Under the pieces are notes generated by a model, which was not told the DNA's origin, searched no databases, and worked only from the letters and a program-made list of their open reading frames with translations. Shown one piece after another: positions 1 to 5,449 of a DNA stretch of 6,559 bases (positions are counted from its first letter, which is position 1; every line of letters begins with the position of its first letter). The stretch spans positions 1 to 6,559 of the forward strand of contig JALXCS010000067.1 in the NCBI GenBank assembly GCA_026990815.1, read 5' to 3'. This stretch comes from Methylomonas sp. (GTDB lineage: Bacteria > Pseudomonadota > Gammaproteobacteria > Methylococcales > Methylomonadaceae). The position numbers and the translations under genes were made by a program.

Positions 1-667
1 ATATACCAATCGAGGCCTGCAATTTCTCGATCTGATTCAAGAAGGAAATATTGGCCTGATGAAAGCAGTGGATAAATTTGAATACCGAAGAGGTTACAAA
101 TTTTCAACTTATGCTACTTGGTGGATCAGGCAGGCAATAACCCGTTCTATCGCAGATCAAGCCCGGACAATTCGTATCCCCGTGCATATGATTGAAACGA
201 TAAATAAACTGAATAGAGTTTCAAGACAGATTTTGCAGGAGAAAGGCCGGGAAGCAACACCGGAAGAGCTATCTGAGTACATGGATTTGCCTGAAGATAA
301 AGTAAGAAAGGTTTTAAAAATTGCAAAAGAGCCTATATCAATGGAAACCCCAATTGGCGATGACGAAGATTCGCATTTGGGTGATTTTATTGAAGATGCT
401 AAAATACTGTCTCCTGTTGAATCAGCAACATTTGCTGGTTTGCGTGAGTCTACACAGCAAGTACTGGCGGGACTAACTGCAAGGGAGGCGAAAGTTCTTC
501 GTATGCGTTTTGGTATTAATATGAATACTGATCATACCTTGGAAGAAGTAGGTAAACAGTTTGATGTCACCCGTGAAAGAATTCGTCAAATTGAAGCCAA
601 AGCTTTGCGTAAACTGCGTCATCCCTCAAGATCGGAGCAGTTAAGATGTTTTTTAGAATCTGATTAG
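1..667 (+). CDS. rpoD: RNA polymerase primary sigma factor RpoD (sigma-70), 3' part only
   Basis: Housekeeping sigma factor that directs RNA polymerase to -10/-35 promoters. The reading frame is open from base 2 (YTNRGLQFLDLIQEGN), so the gene runs in from the left and the ATG at 59 is internal. About 221 C-terminal residues are present. Visible in order: region 2 (GLMKAVDKFEYRRGYKFSTY, then ATWWIRQAITRSIADQ, which melts and reads the -10 element), region 3 (RTIRIPVHMIETINKLNRVS), the region 3.2 finger (ISMETPIGDDEDSHLGDFIE), region 4.1 (LTAREAKVLRMRFGI) and the region 4.2 helix-turn-helix that binds -35 boxes (FDVTRERIRQIEAKALRKLR, about 560-620). The tail SRSEQLRCFLESD resembles gammaproteobacterial RpoD; the conserved Ser before the final Phe-Leu is Cys here. 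No clear terminator follows the stop, so transcripts may run on into the tRNA. Confidence 0.97.
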   Translation, partial: YTNRGLQFLDLIQEGNIGLMKAVDKFEYRRGYKFSTYATWWIRQAITRSIADQARTIRIPVHMIETINKLNRVSRQILQEKGREATPEELSEYMDLPEDKVRKVLKIAKEPISMETPIGDDEDSHLGDFIEDAKILSPVESATFAGLRESTQQVLAGLTAREAKVLRMRFGINMNTDHTLEEVGKQFDVTRERIRQIEAKALRKLRHPSRSEQLRCFLESD

Positions 668-702
668 TTTTGGATTTTCTACTCAAACCATTGTAGTTTA
701 TC

Positions 703-708
703 TATAAT
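703..708 (+). promoter_or_regulatory. candidate -10 box for the tRNA gene
   Basis: A perfect TATAAT lies 34 bases upstream of the mature tRNA 5' end, which would place the transcription start near 715 and give a leader of about 28 bases. No good -35 hexamer is visible at 16-18 bases upstream, and the discriminator after the box is A/T-rich, unlike many stable-RNA promoters. The region is A/T-rich, so a chance match is possible. Confidence 0.4.
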
Positions 709-742
709 ATTTATTAGTTTTAGCGGTATTACCTATTATTTA

Positions 743-819
743 GGGCCCTTAGCTCAGTTGGTTAGAGCATCCGACTCATAATCGGCAGGTCGAAGGTTCA
801 AGTCCTTCAGGGCCCACCA
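743..819 (+). tRNA. ileX: tRNA-Ile2 (anticodon CAT, lysidine type); elongator Met is the alternative
   Basis: The gene folds as a complete 77-base cloverleaf with CCA encoded (817-819). It has a 7-bp acceptor stem (GGGCCCT/AGGGCCC), D stem GCTC/GAGC, anticodon loop CTCATAA with CAT at 777-779, and T stem GAAGG/CCTTC with loop TTCAAGT. CAT can be elongator Met, initiator fMet, or Ile2, whose C34 is modified to lysidine by TilS to read AUA. The acceptor pairs C4-G69 and C5-G68, the sequence TTAGCTC after the acceptor stem and the T loop TTCAAGT match E. coli tRNA-Ile2 and differ from E. coli elongator Met. Initiator is excluded because the anticodon stem lacks three consecutive G-C pairs and 1-72 is paired. 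The top of the anticodon stem (T27, C43) is unpaired. Transcribed after rpoD, before metK. Confidence 0.93.
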
Positions 820-827
820 TTCATAAC

Positions 828-854
828 AAAAAGCTGCTTACGCGGCTTTTTTTT
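828..854 (+). terminator. intrinsic terminator after the tRNA
   Basis: An 8-bp stem, AAAGCTGC (830-837) against GCGGCTTT (842-849), closes a TTAC loop. It contains one T-G wobble pair and runs into eight T residues (847-854). It sits 11 bases after the tRNA CCA and 28 bases before the metK start, so it would end the tRNA (and any rpoD read-through) transcript and lies within the metK leader region. Confidence 0.85.
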
Positions 855-882
855 AAGACAATCAAAAAATGGAAGGTGCATT

Positions 883-2043
883 GTGAGTAGTGATTTTATT
901 TTTACTTCGGAATCAGTTTCTGAAGGACACCCAGATAAAGTTTCAGATCAGGTTTCTGACGCTGTTCTTGACGCTTTGTTAGAGAAAGATCCCCGCTCAC
1001 GGGTGGCTTGTGAAACAATGGTTAAAACAGGGATGGTTATCATTGCGGGGGAAATTACCACTGATGCCTGGGTTGATACAGAGGCTGTGGTTAGAAAAGT
1101 AGTCAAGGATATTGGATACAACAGTTCTGAAATTGGTTTTGACTGGGAAAGCTGCGCTGTTATCAACGCTATTGGTAAACAGTCGCCTGATATTGCGATG
1201 GGAGTTAACGAAGCAGAAGATCATGAACAGGGGGCTGGTGATCAAGGGTTGATGTTTGGCTATGCCAGCAATGAAACGGATGTACTGATGCCGGCACCAA
1301 TCACCTATTCTCATTTGTTGGTTAAACGTCAAGCAGAAGTTAGAAAAAATAAAACGTTACCCTGGTTGCGTCCCGATGCAAAAAGCCAGGTTACCTTTCG
1401 CTATGAAGACAACAAGCCAGTTGCTATTGATGCTGTCGTTTTGTCGACCCAACATTCACCGGAAATTGGCGCAAAACAGATCCACGAAGCGGTTATGGAC
1501 GAAATTATTTTGCCGATTCTGCCGAATGAATGGCTGCATAAGGAAACCAAGTATTTCATCAACCCGACTGGGCAATTTATCATTGGTGGTCCGGTTGGTG
1601 ATTGCGGGCTTACCGGCCGCAAAATTATTGTTGATACTTATGGCGGAATGGCGCGTCATGGTGGCGGCGCTTTTTCTGGGAAAGATCCATCGAAAGTAGA
1701 TCGTTCAGCGGCTTATATGTGCCGTTATGTTGCCAAAAATATTGTTGCAGCGGGTTTGGCCGAGCGTTGTGAAATTCAGGTTTCGTATGCAATTGGGGTG
1801 GCTGAGCCGACATCGATCAGCATTGATACTTTCGGAACCGGAAAACTGGATGAACAGCGTTTAGTAGAAATTGTTAGGGAGCATTTCGACCTTAGACCTA
1901 AAGGCTTAATTGCGATGCTAGATTTACTTAAACCGATATATACGCAGACAGCGGCTTATGGACATTTTGGTAGAACTGAAGATTCTTTTAGCTGGGAAAA
2001 AACCGATAAGGTTGAAGTATTGAAAGATGCTGCTAATGTTTAG
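883..2043 (+). CDS. metK: S-adenosylmethionine synthetase (methionine adenosyltransferase)
   Basis: Cytoplasmic enzyme that makes S-adenosylmethionine from ATP and methionine, releasing phosphate and pyrophosphate; it supplies the methyl donor for the cell. The 386-residue product is near the E. coli length (384). Family signatures are intact: GHPDK at 15-19 (the catalytic His and metal-binding Asp region), GAGDQGLMFGYA at 117-128 and the phosphate-binding stretch HGGGAFSGKDPSKVDRSAAY at 259-278. The GTG start is supported by GGAAGG at 871-876, six bases upstream, and by the match of MSSDFIFTSESVSEGHPDK to family N-termini. ahcY follows after a 24-base gap, so the two are probably cotranscribed. 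The start is only 28 bases past a terminator, and no convincing promoter or riboswitch is seen in between. Confidence 0.98.
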   Translation: MSSDFIFTSESVSEGHPDKVSDQVSDAVLDALLEKDPRSRVACETMVKTGMVIIAGEITTDAWVDTEAVVRKVVKDIGYNSSEIGFDWESCAVINAIGKQSPDIAMGVNEAEDHEQGAGDQGLMFGYASNETDVLMPAPITYSHLLVKRQAEVRKNKTLPWLRPDAKSQVTFRYEDNKPVAIDAVVLSTQHSPEIGAKQIHEAVMDEIILPILPNEWLHKETKYFINPTGQFIIGGPVGDCGLTGRKIIVDTYGGMARHGGGAFSGKDPSKVDRSAAYMCRYVAKNIVAAGLAERCEIQVSYAIGVAEPTSISIDTFGTGKLDEQRLVEIVREHFDLRPKGLIAMLDLLKPIYTQTAAYGHFGRTEDSFSWEKTDKVEVLKDAANV

Positions 2044-2057
2044 AATACATCAAAAAT

Positions 2058-2061
2058 GGAG
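2058..2061 (+). promoter_or_regulatory. ribosome binding site that sets the ahcY start
   Basis: GGAG is followed by six bases and then ATG at 2068. The in-frame ATG at 2056 overlaps this site and has no Shine-Dalgarno of its own, so 2068 is the better start. Confidence 0.7.
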
Positions 2062-2067
2062 TCAACA

Positions 2068-3360
2068 ATGAGTTTTCAAGATTATAAAGTAGCAGATATT
2101 TCCCTGGCAGAATGGGGACGCAAAGAAATTAATATTGCCGAAACTGAAATGCCTGGATTGATGGCATTACGTGCAGAGTATGGTAAAGAGCAACCATTGA
2201 AAGGCGCACGGATTGCTGGTTGTCTGCATATGACGATTCAAACAGCAGTTTTGATCGAAACTTTAACTGCGTTAGGTGCTGAAGTTCGCTGGTCGTCATG
2301 TAATATTTTTTCTACTCAGGATCATGCTGCAGCCGCAATGGTTGCAGCAGATATACCTGTTTTCGCTTGGAAAGGTGAAACTGAAGAAGAGGCGGAATGG
2401 TGTATTGATCAGACAATAAATGGACCAAATGGCTGGCGCCCTAATATGATCTTGGATGATGGTGGTGATTTGACGCTAATGATGCACGAGAAATATTCGG
2501 ACTGGATGGATGATGTTAAGGGACTTTCAGAAGAAACGACCACGGGTGTTATGCGTTTGTATGAGATGATGAAAGATGGATTATTACGTGTTCCTGCTTT
2601 CAATGTTAATGATTCAGTAACCAAATCCAAATTTGATAATCTTTATGGCTGCCGAGAATCATTGCTAGATGGCATTAAACGAGCCACTGATGTCATGATT
2701 GCTGGAAAAATTGCAGTTGTTTGTGGTTATGGGGATGTTGGTAAAGGTTGTGCACAATCGCTACGTGGACAAGGTGCAACAGTTTGGGTGACAGAAATTG
2801 ATCCTATTTGTGCTTTACAGGCGTCAATGGAAGGTTATCGGGTAGTGACAATGGAAGAGGCTGCGCCAGTAGCCAATATTTTTGTTACTGCAACGGGTAA
2901 TTTTAATGTTATTACCCATGATCATATAGCGGCAATGAGAAATCAGGCAATTGTTTGTAATATTGGACATTTTGATTCAGAGATTGATATTGCATCGTTG
3001 CGTAAATATGACTGGGAGAATATCAAGCCACAGGTTGACCATGTCATTTTTCCGGATGGAAAAAGAATCATTGTGCTAGCGGAAGGTAGATTGGTTAATT
3101 TAGGTTGTGCAACCGGACATCCGAGTTTTGTGATGTCAAATTCTTTTTGTAACCAGGTTTTGGCGCAGATGGAATTATGGAATCACTCCGATCAATACAG
3201 TAATAAAGTTTATGTTTTGCCAAAAAAACTGGATGAAAAAGTGGCGGCACTTCATTTGGGGCAATTGGGTGTTCAATTGACTAAGTTATCTGAAGAGCAG
3301 GCCAACTATTTGGGAATACCAGTAGAGGGTCCTTATAAACCAGATCATTATCGTTACTAA
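2068..3360 (+). CDS. ahcY: adenosylhomocysteinase (S-adenosyl-L-homocysteine hydrolase)
   Basis: NAD-dependent cytoplasmic enzyme that hydrolyses S-adenosylhomocysteine to adenosine and homocysteine, relieving product inhibition of methyltransferases. From the ATG at 2068 the protein has 430 residues. Residues equivalent to the catalytic set of the animal enzyme are visible: His54 (GCLHM), Asp131 (LDDGGD), Glu156 (SEETTTG), and Lys186, Asp190 and Asn191 in DSVTKSKFDNLYGCRESL. The NAD-binding loop is GYGDVGKG (220-227). The C-terminus KPDHYRY carries the conserved Lys and Tyr that reach into the NAD site of the neighbouring subunit. It is the short form, without the roughly 40-residue insert before the EETTTG motif found in many proteobacterial homologues. 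Directly downstream of metK, it forms a two-gene S-adenosylmethionine cycle unit ending at a terminator at 3540-3570. Confidence 0.98.
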   Translation: MSFQDYKVADISLAEWGRKEINIAETEMPGLMALRAEYGKEQPLKGARIAGCLHMTIQTAVLIETLTALGAEVRWSSCNIFSTQDHAAAAMVAADIPVFAWKGETEEEAEWCIDQTINGPNGWRPNMILDDGGDLTLMMHEKYSDWMDDVKGLSEETTTGVMRLYEMMKDGLLRVPAFNVNDSVTKSKFDNLYGCRESLLDGIKRATDVMIAGKIAVVCGYGDVGKGCAQSLRGQGATVWVTEIDPICALQASMEGYRVVTMEEAAPVANIFVTATGNFNVITHDHIAAMRNQAIVCNIGHFDSEIDIASLRKYDWENIKPQVDHVIFPDGKRIIVLAEGRLVNLGCATGHPSFVMSNSFCNQVLAQMELWNHSDQYSNKVYVLPKKLDEKVAALHLGQLGVQLTKLSEEQANYLGIPVEGPYKPDHYRY

Positions 3361-3377
3361 GGAACGTTCAAAAAATA

Positions 3378-3502
3378 AATTTAACAACCACTGACTTGCC
3401 TTTTTATCCGCCTTCCGCGTTACACAAACAGTTACATAGCTTGCTATGCGTCTGTTTGTGTGCCTCGAATGCGAATAAAAATTCTGAGTCAGTGGTTAAA
3501 TT
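3378..3502. repeat. nested imperfect palindrome between ahcY and metF
   Basis: Three sets of arms nest around one centre. The outer arms are AACCACTGACT (3386-3396) and AGTCAGTGGTT (3487-3497), extended by AATTTAA/TTAAATT if a 3-base bulge is allowed. The middle arms are TTTTTATCCGC (3401-3411) and GCGAATAAAAA (3471-3481), with one mismatch. The inner arms are ACACAAACAG (3422-3431) and CTGTTTGTGT (3452-3461), perfect. The tip is CATAGC-TT-GCTATG (3435-3448), perfect. No open reading frame is carried. It resembles an aged MITE-like or large REP-like element; as RNA it would be a long hairpin in the ahcY 3' region. Identity to a known family could not be tested here. Confidence 0.8.
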
Positions 3503-3539
3503 AATTTCTTTTTCGTCTCTAACGATTGATTCGGATTAG

Positions 3540-3570
3540 AAAAAAGGTCGATCTAAACCGGCCTTTTTTT
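3540..3570 (+). terminator. intrinsic terminator of metK-ahcY
   Basis: An 11-bp stem, AAAAAAGGTCG (3540-3550) against CGGCCTTTTTT (3559-3569), has one T-G wobble and an 8-base loop, and runs into seven T residues (3564-3570). It lies 180 bases past the ahcY stop and just beyond the palindromic element. The flanking A run also makes it a possible terminator in the opposite direction. Confidence 0.85.
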
Positions 3571-3601
3571 CGTTTTACCAGTTTTATTTCTATTTGTAAT
3601 C

Positions 3602-4459
3602 ATGCAAATGCAATCACAAAAAAAATATCCGCAATTATTCAGTTTTGAATTTTATCCCCCGAAAACTGAGGAGGGAGTTAAAAAACTGGAGATTGTTCAT
3701 CAGCAATTAGCCGAATTAAATCCTGATTTTTTTTCTGTTACTTTTGGGGCTGGCGGCTCAACCCGTGATAGAACCTTTGATACTGTAGTAAAAATACAAA
3801 ATAAAGGTATTTCGGCTGCGCCACATTTATCGTGTGTTGCCTCAACCAAAGAAAATATTCGAGATATTCTGCAAGCTTATAAAAACAATGGGATATCAAA
3901 AATCGTTGCTCTGCGCGGTGATTTACCCTCGGGAATGATTTCTGCTGGAGAATTCAGATATGCTAACGAACTGGTTGAATTCATCAGGGAAGTAACAGGA
4001 GATTATTTTCAGATTCATGTTGCGGGATACCCTGAAGTTCATCCACAAGCAAAAAATGCCACAGAAGATTTACAGAACTTTAAGAGAAAAATTGATGCAG
4101 GTGCAAATGCTGTTATTACCCAGTATTTTTATAATGTTGATGCCTATTTTTATTTTGTTGATGCTTGCGAACGTATAGGGATAACTGTTCCCATCATTCC
4201 TGGAATCATGCCAATTACTAATTATTCACAGTTATTTCGGTTTTCCGATATGTGCGGAGCTGATATTCCACGTTGGATGCGGAAACGACTGGAATGTTTT
4301 GGTGATGACCGGGAATCTATTATCGCTTTTGGAGTCGATATTATTAGTCACCTTAGTCAAAGCTTATTGGATAATGGTGCTCCTGGGTTACATTTTTATA
4401 CGATGAATCAATCGGCCCCAACTTTGGCTATTTGGAATAATTTATCTCTAAAAAAGTAA
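3602..4459 (+). CDS. metF: 5,10-methylenetetrahydrofolate reductase
   Basis: FAD enzyme that reduces 5,10-methylene-tetrahydrofolate to 5-methyl-tetrahydrofolate, the methyl donor for making methionine from homocysteine. It has 285 residues, within the usual bacterial range of about 275-300, and a single TIM-barrel domain. FSFEFYPPKT (13-22) carries the Glu (E16) matching catalytic Glu28 of E. coli MetF. GAGGSTRDRT and ALRGDLPSG follow, the latter with Asp107 matching E. coli Asp120 near the flavin. Next come AGYPEVHPQA, GANAVITQYFYNVDAYFYF and PIIPGIMPITNYSQLFRFSD. Two in-frame ATGs sit in a tandem ATGCAA (3602 and 3608). Neither has a Shine-Dalgarno sequence, so the start is uncertain by two codons. 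It follows metK-ahcY in the same pathway but lies beyond a terminator, so it probably has its own promoter or depends on read-through. Confidence 0.96.
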   Translation: MQMQSQKKYPQLFSFEFYPPKTEEGVKKLEIVHQQLAELNPDFFSVTFGAGGSTRDRTFDTVVKIQNKGISAAPHLSCVASTKENIRDILQAYKNNGISKIVALRGDLPSGMISAGEFRYANELVEFIREVTGDYFQIHVAGYPEVHPQAKNATEDLQNFKRKIDAGANAVITQYFYNVDAYFYFVDACERIGITVPIIPGIMPITNYSQLFRFSDMCGADIPRWMRKRLECFGDDRESIIAFGVDIISHLSQSLLDNGAPGLHFYTMNQSAPTLAIWNNLSLKK

Positions 4460-4464
4460 TTCTC

Positions 4465-4635
4465 TGTACATGACAAAAACTTGTGTAATTGGGGTAAGCG
4501 ATTGAAATAAAAAGACACATGTAGATACATCTATGTAGCTTTCAATCGCATCATCTCGAATAAATACTTTTATTTCAATAGCTTATTTATTATTACTCCC
4601 CATTATCCCAAGAGGTTGATTTTTTGTCGTGTACA
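4465..4635. repeat. nested imperfect palindrome between metF and rsmE, possible MITE
   Basis: The outer arms are TGTACATGACAAAAA (4465-4479) and TTTTTGTCGTGTACA (4621-4635), 14 of 15 complementary with the last position a T-G pair. Further in, GGGGTAA (4491-4497) faces TTACTCCCC (4593-4601) with a 2-base bulge. The inner arms AAGCGATTGAAATAAAA (4496-4512) and TTTTATTTCAATAGCTT (4568-4584) match at 16 of 17. A small hairpin TAGAT-AC-ATCTA sits at 4522-4533. A second copy of the inner right arm, TTTCAATCGC (4540-4549), is also complementary to 4498-4507. The outer arms can be drawn with TA at both ends, as in MITEs of IS630/mariner-type elements, but the family is not established. No coding capacity. 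It begins five bases after the metF stop and may also serve as its transcription end. Confidence 0.8.
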
Positions 4636-4652
4636 AAGAATGTAAATATAAA
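4624..4652 (+). promoter_or_regulatory. candidate sigma-70 promoter for rsmE
   Basis: A TTGTCG -35 (4624-4629) and TATAAA -10 (4647-4652) are separated by exactly 17 bases. Transcription would start near 4659, about 60 bases before rsmE. The -35 lies inside the right outer arm of the palindromic element, so the element may supply half of the promoter. Confidence 0.55.
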
Positions 4653-4720
4653 AACAGCACAAAGGAGTGAAGTTTTTTTATGCTTGTTTTTAAGGACCTT
4701 CAATAAGATATAGTCAGATA

Positions 4721-5449
4721 ATGAGGGTATCGCGTATTTTTCAGGCCTTGCCATTACAATACGGTGACCAAGTTGTAGTGGATGAAGATTACAGCCACTA
4801 TATTAGGACGGTGTTAAGGCTTAAAACGGGATCTAATATCATTGTTTTCAATGGGCAGGGAGGAGAGTATCAAGGCATTATTATGGAGTCGAGTCGCCAA
4901 CGTGTGGTAATCAATATTCTCGACTGGATTGAAAGAGACGTCGAATCAAATTTGAAAGTAGATTTTGGTTTGTCAATTTCCAAAGGTTCCCGAATGGATT
5001 TTGCGGTGCAAAAGGCTGTTGAGTTGGGTGTGCATACCATTACACCGCTGGTTTCAGAACGTACTGTTGTCAAATTGACAAACAAAAAAAAACCACAAAA
5101 AATTAAACATTGGCAGAAAATTGTCAATCATGCCGCTGAGCAATGTGGAAGAACTATGGTGCCAAAAGTCCAAAAAATACAACTACTATTTGAATGGTCT
5201 GAACAGCAGTCTGGAATCAGGGTTTTTTTGGACCCCAATTCAACCGTTCATTTTTCTTCATTGATTTTAAAACAACCCATGCTCACTCTGCTAGCAGGAC
5301 CAGAAGGCGGATTTTCGCAACAAGAAAGAGAGAGGATATCTAGTTCCGGCTTTATTCCTGTCCAGTTAGGCAAGCGAATTTTGCGCTCTGAAACTTCAGC
5401 GCTTGCTGCTTTGGCTGCAGTCCAAACGTTATGGGGCGATTATGGATAA
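4721..5449 (+). CDS. rsmE: 16S rRNA (uracil-1498-N3)-methyltransferase
   Basis: Uses S-adenosylmethionine to methylate N3 of U1498 in helix 44 of 16S rRNA in assembled 30S subunits, near the decoding site. The 242-residue protein (E. coli has 243) has an N-terminal PUA-like RNA-binding part (about 1-70, with SHYIRTVLRLKTG and FNGQGGEYQG) and a SPOUT knotted methyltransferase domain. The latter shows KGSRMDFAVQKAVELGV (88-104), EQCGR (140-144), GPEGGF (193-198) and LGKRILRSETSALAAL (216-231), the knot that binds the methyl donor. A stop at 4691 in this frame, with no other start codon after it, fixes the ATG at 4721, although no Shine-Dalgarno is close; AAGGA at 4692 is too far. It overlaps the next gene by 8 bases, implying one transcript. 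Confidence 0.97.
   Translation: MRVSRIFQALPLQYGDQVVVDEDYSHYIRTVLRLKTGSNIIVFNGQGGEYQGIIMESSRQRVVINILDWIERDVESNLKVDFGLSISKGSRMDFAVQKAVELGVHTITPLVSERTVVKLTNKKKPQKIKHWQKIVNHAAEQCGRTMVPKVQKIQLLFEWSEQQSGIRVFLDPNSTVHFSSLILKQPMLTLLAGPEGGFSQQERERISSSGFIPVQLGKRILRSETSALAALAAVQTLWGDYG
5433..5436 (+). promoter_or_regulatory. ribosome binding site that sets the protease start
   Basis: GGGG, five bases before the ATG at 5442, lies inside the end of rsmE. The earlier in-frame ATG at 5403 has no such site and would add 13 residues encoded within conserved rsmE sequence, so 5442 is preferred. Confidence 0.55.

Noticed and set aside
681..702. Terminator for rpoD before the tRNA
   Set aside because: Only 4-bp potential stems (for example AAAC/GTTT) without a following T tract are present; the first convincing terminator lies after the tRNA.
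855..882. SAM or SAH riboswitch controlling metK-ahcY
   Set aside because: The 28-base gap after the terminator is too short, the 24-base metK-ahcY gap is also too short, and no consensus aptamer is recognisable in 668-882.
869..886. Five-codon frame ATG GAA GGT GCA TTG TGA overlapping the metK start
   Set aside because: Its ATG has no ribosome site of its own and overlaps the metK site; such short frames are common by chance.
997..1332. Minus-strand open frame inside metK
   Set aside because: It is a shadow of the clearly conserved metK frame, with no family similarity or ribosome site. The other frames at 948-1166, 1376-1813 and 2409-2630 are the same case.
3378..3502. CRISPR repeat or integron attC site
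   Set aside because: There is a single nested palindrome with no regularly spaced direct repeats or spacers, no cas or integrase gene, and no GTTRRRY-type core at the ends.
4870..5127. Minus-strand open frame inside rsmE
   Set aside because: It is antisense to conserved methyltransferase motifs and has no recognisable product.
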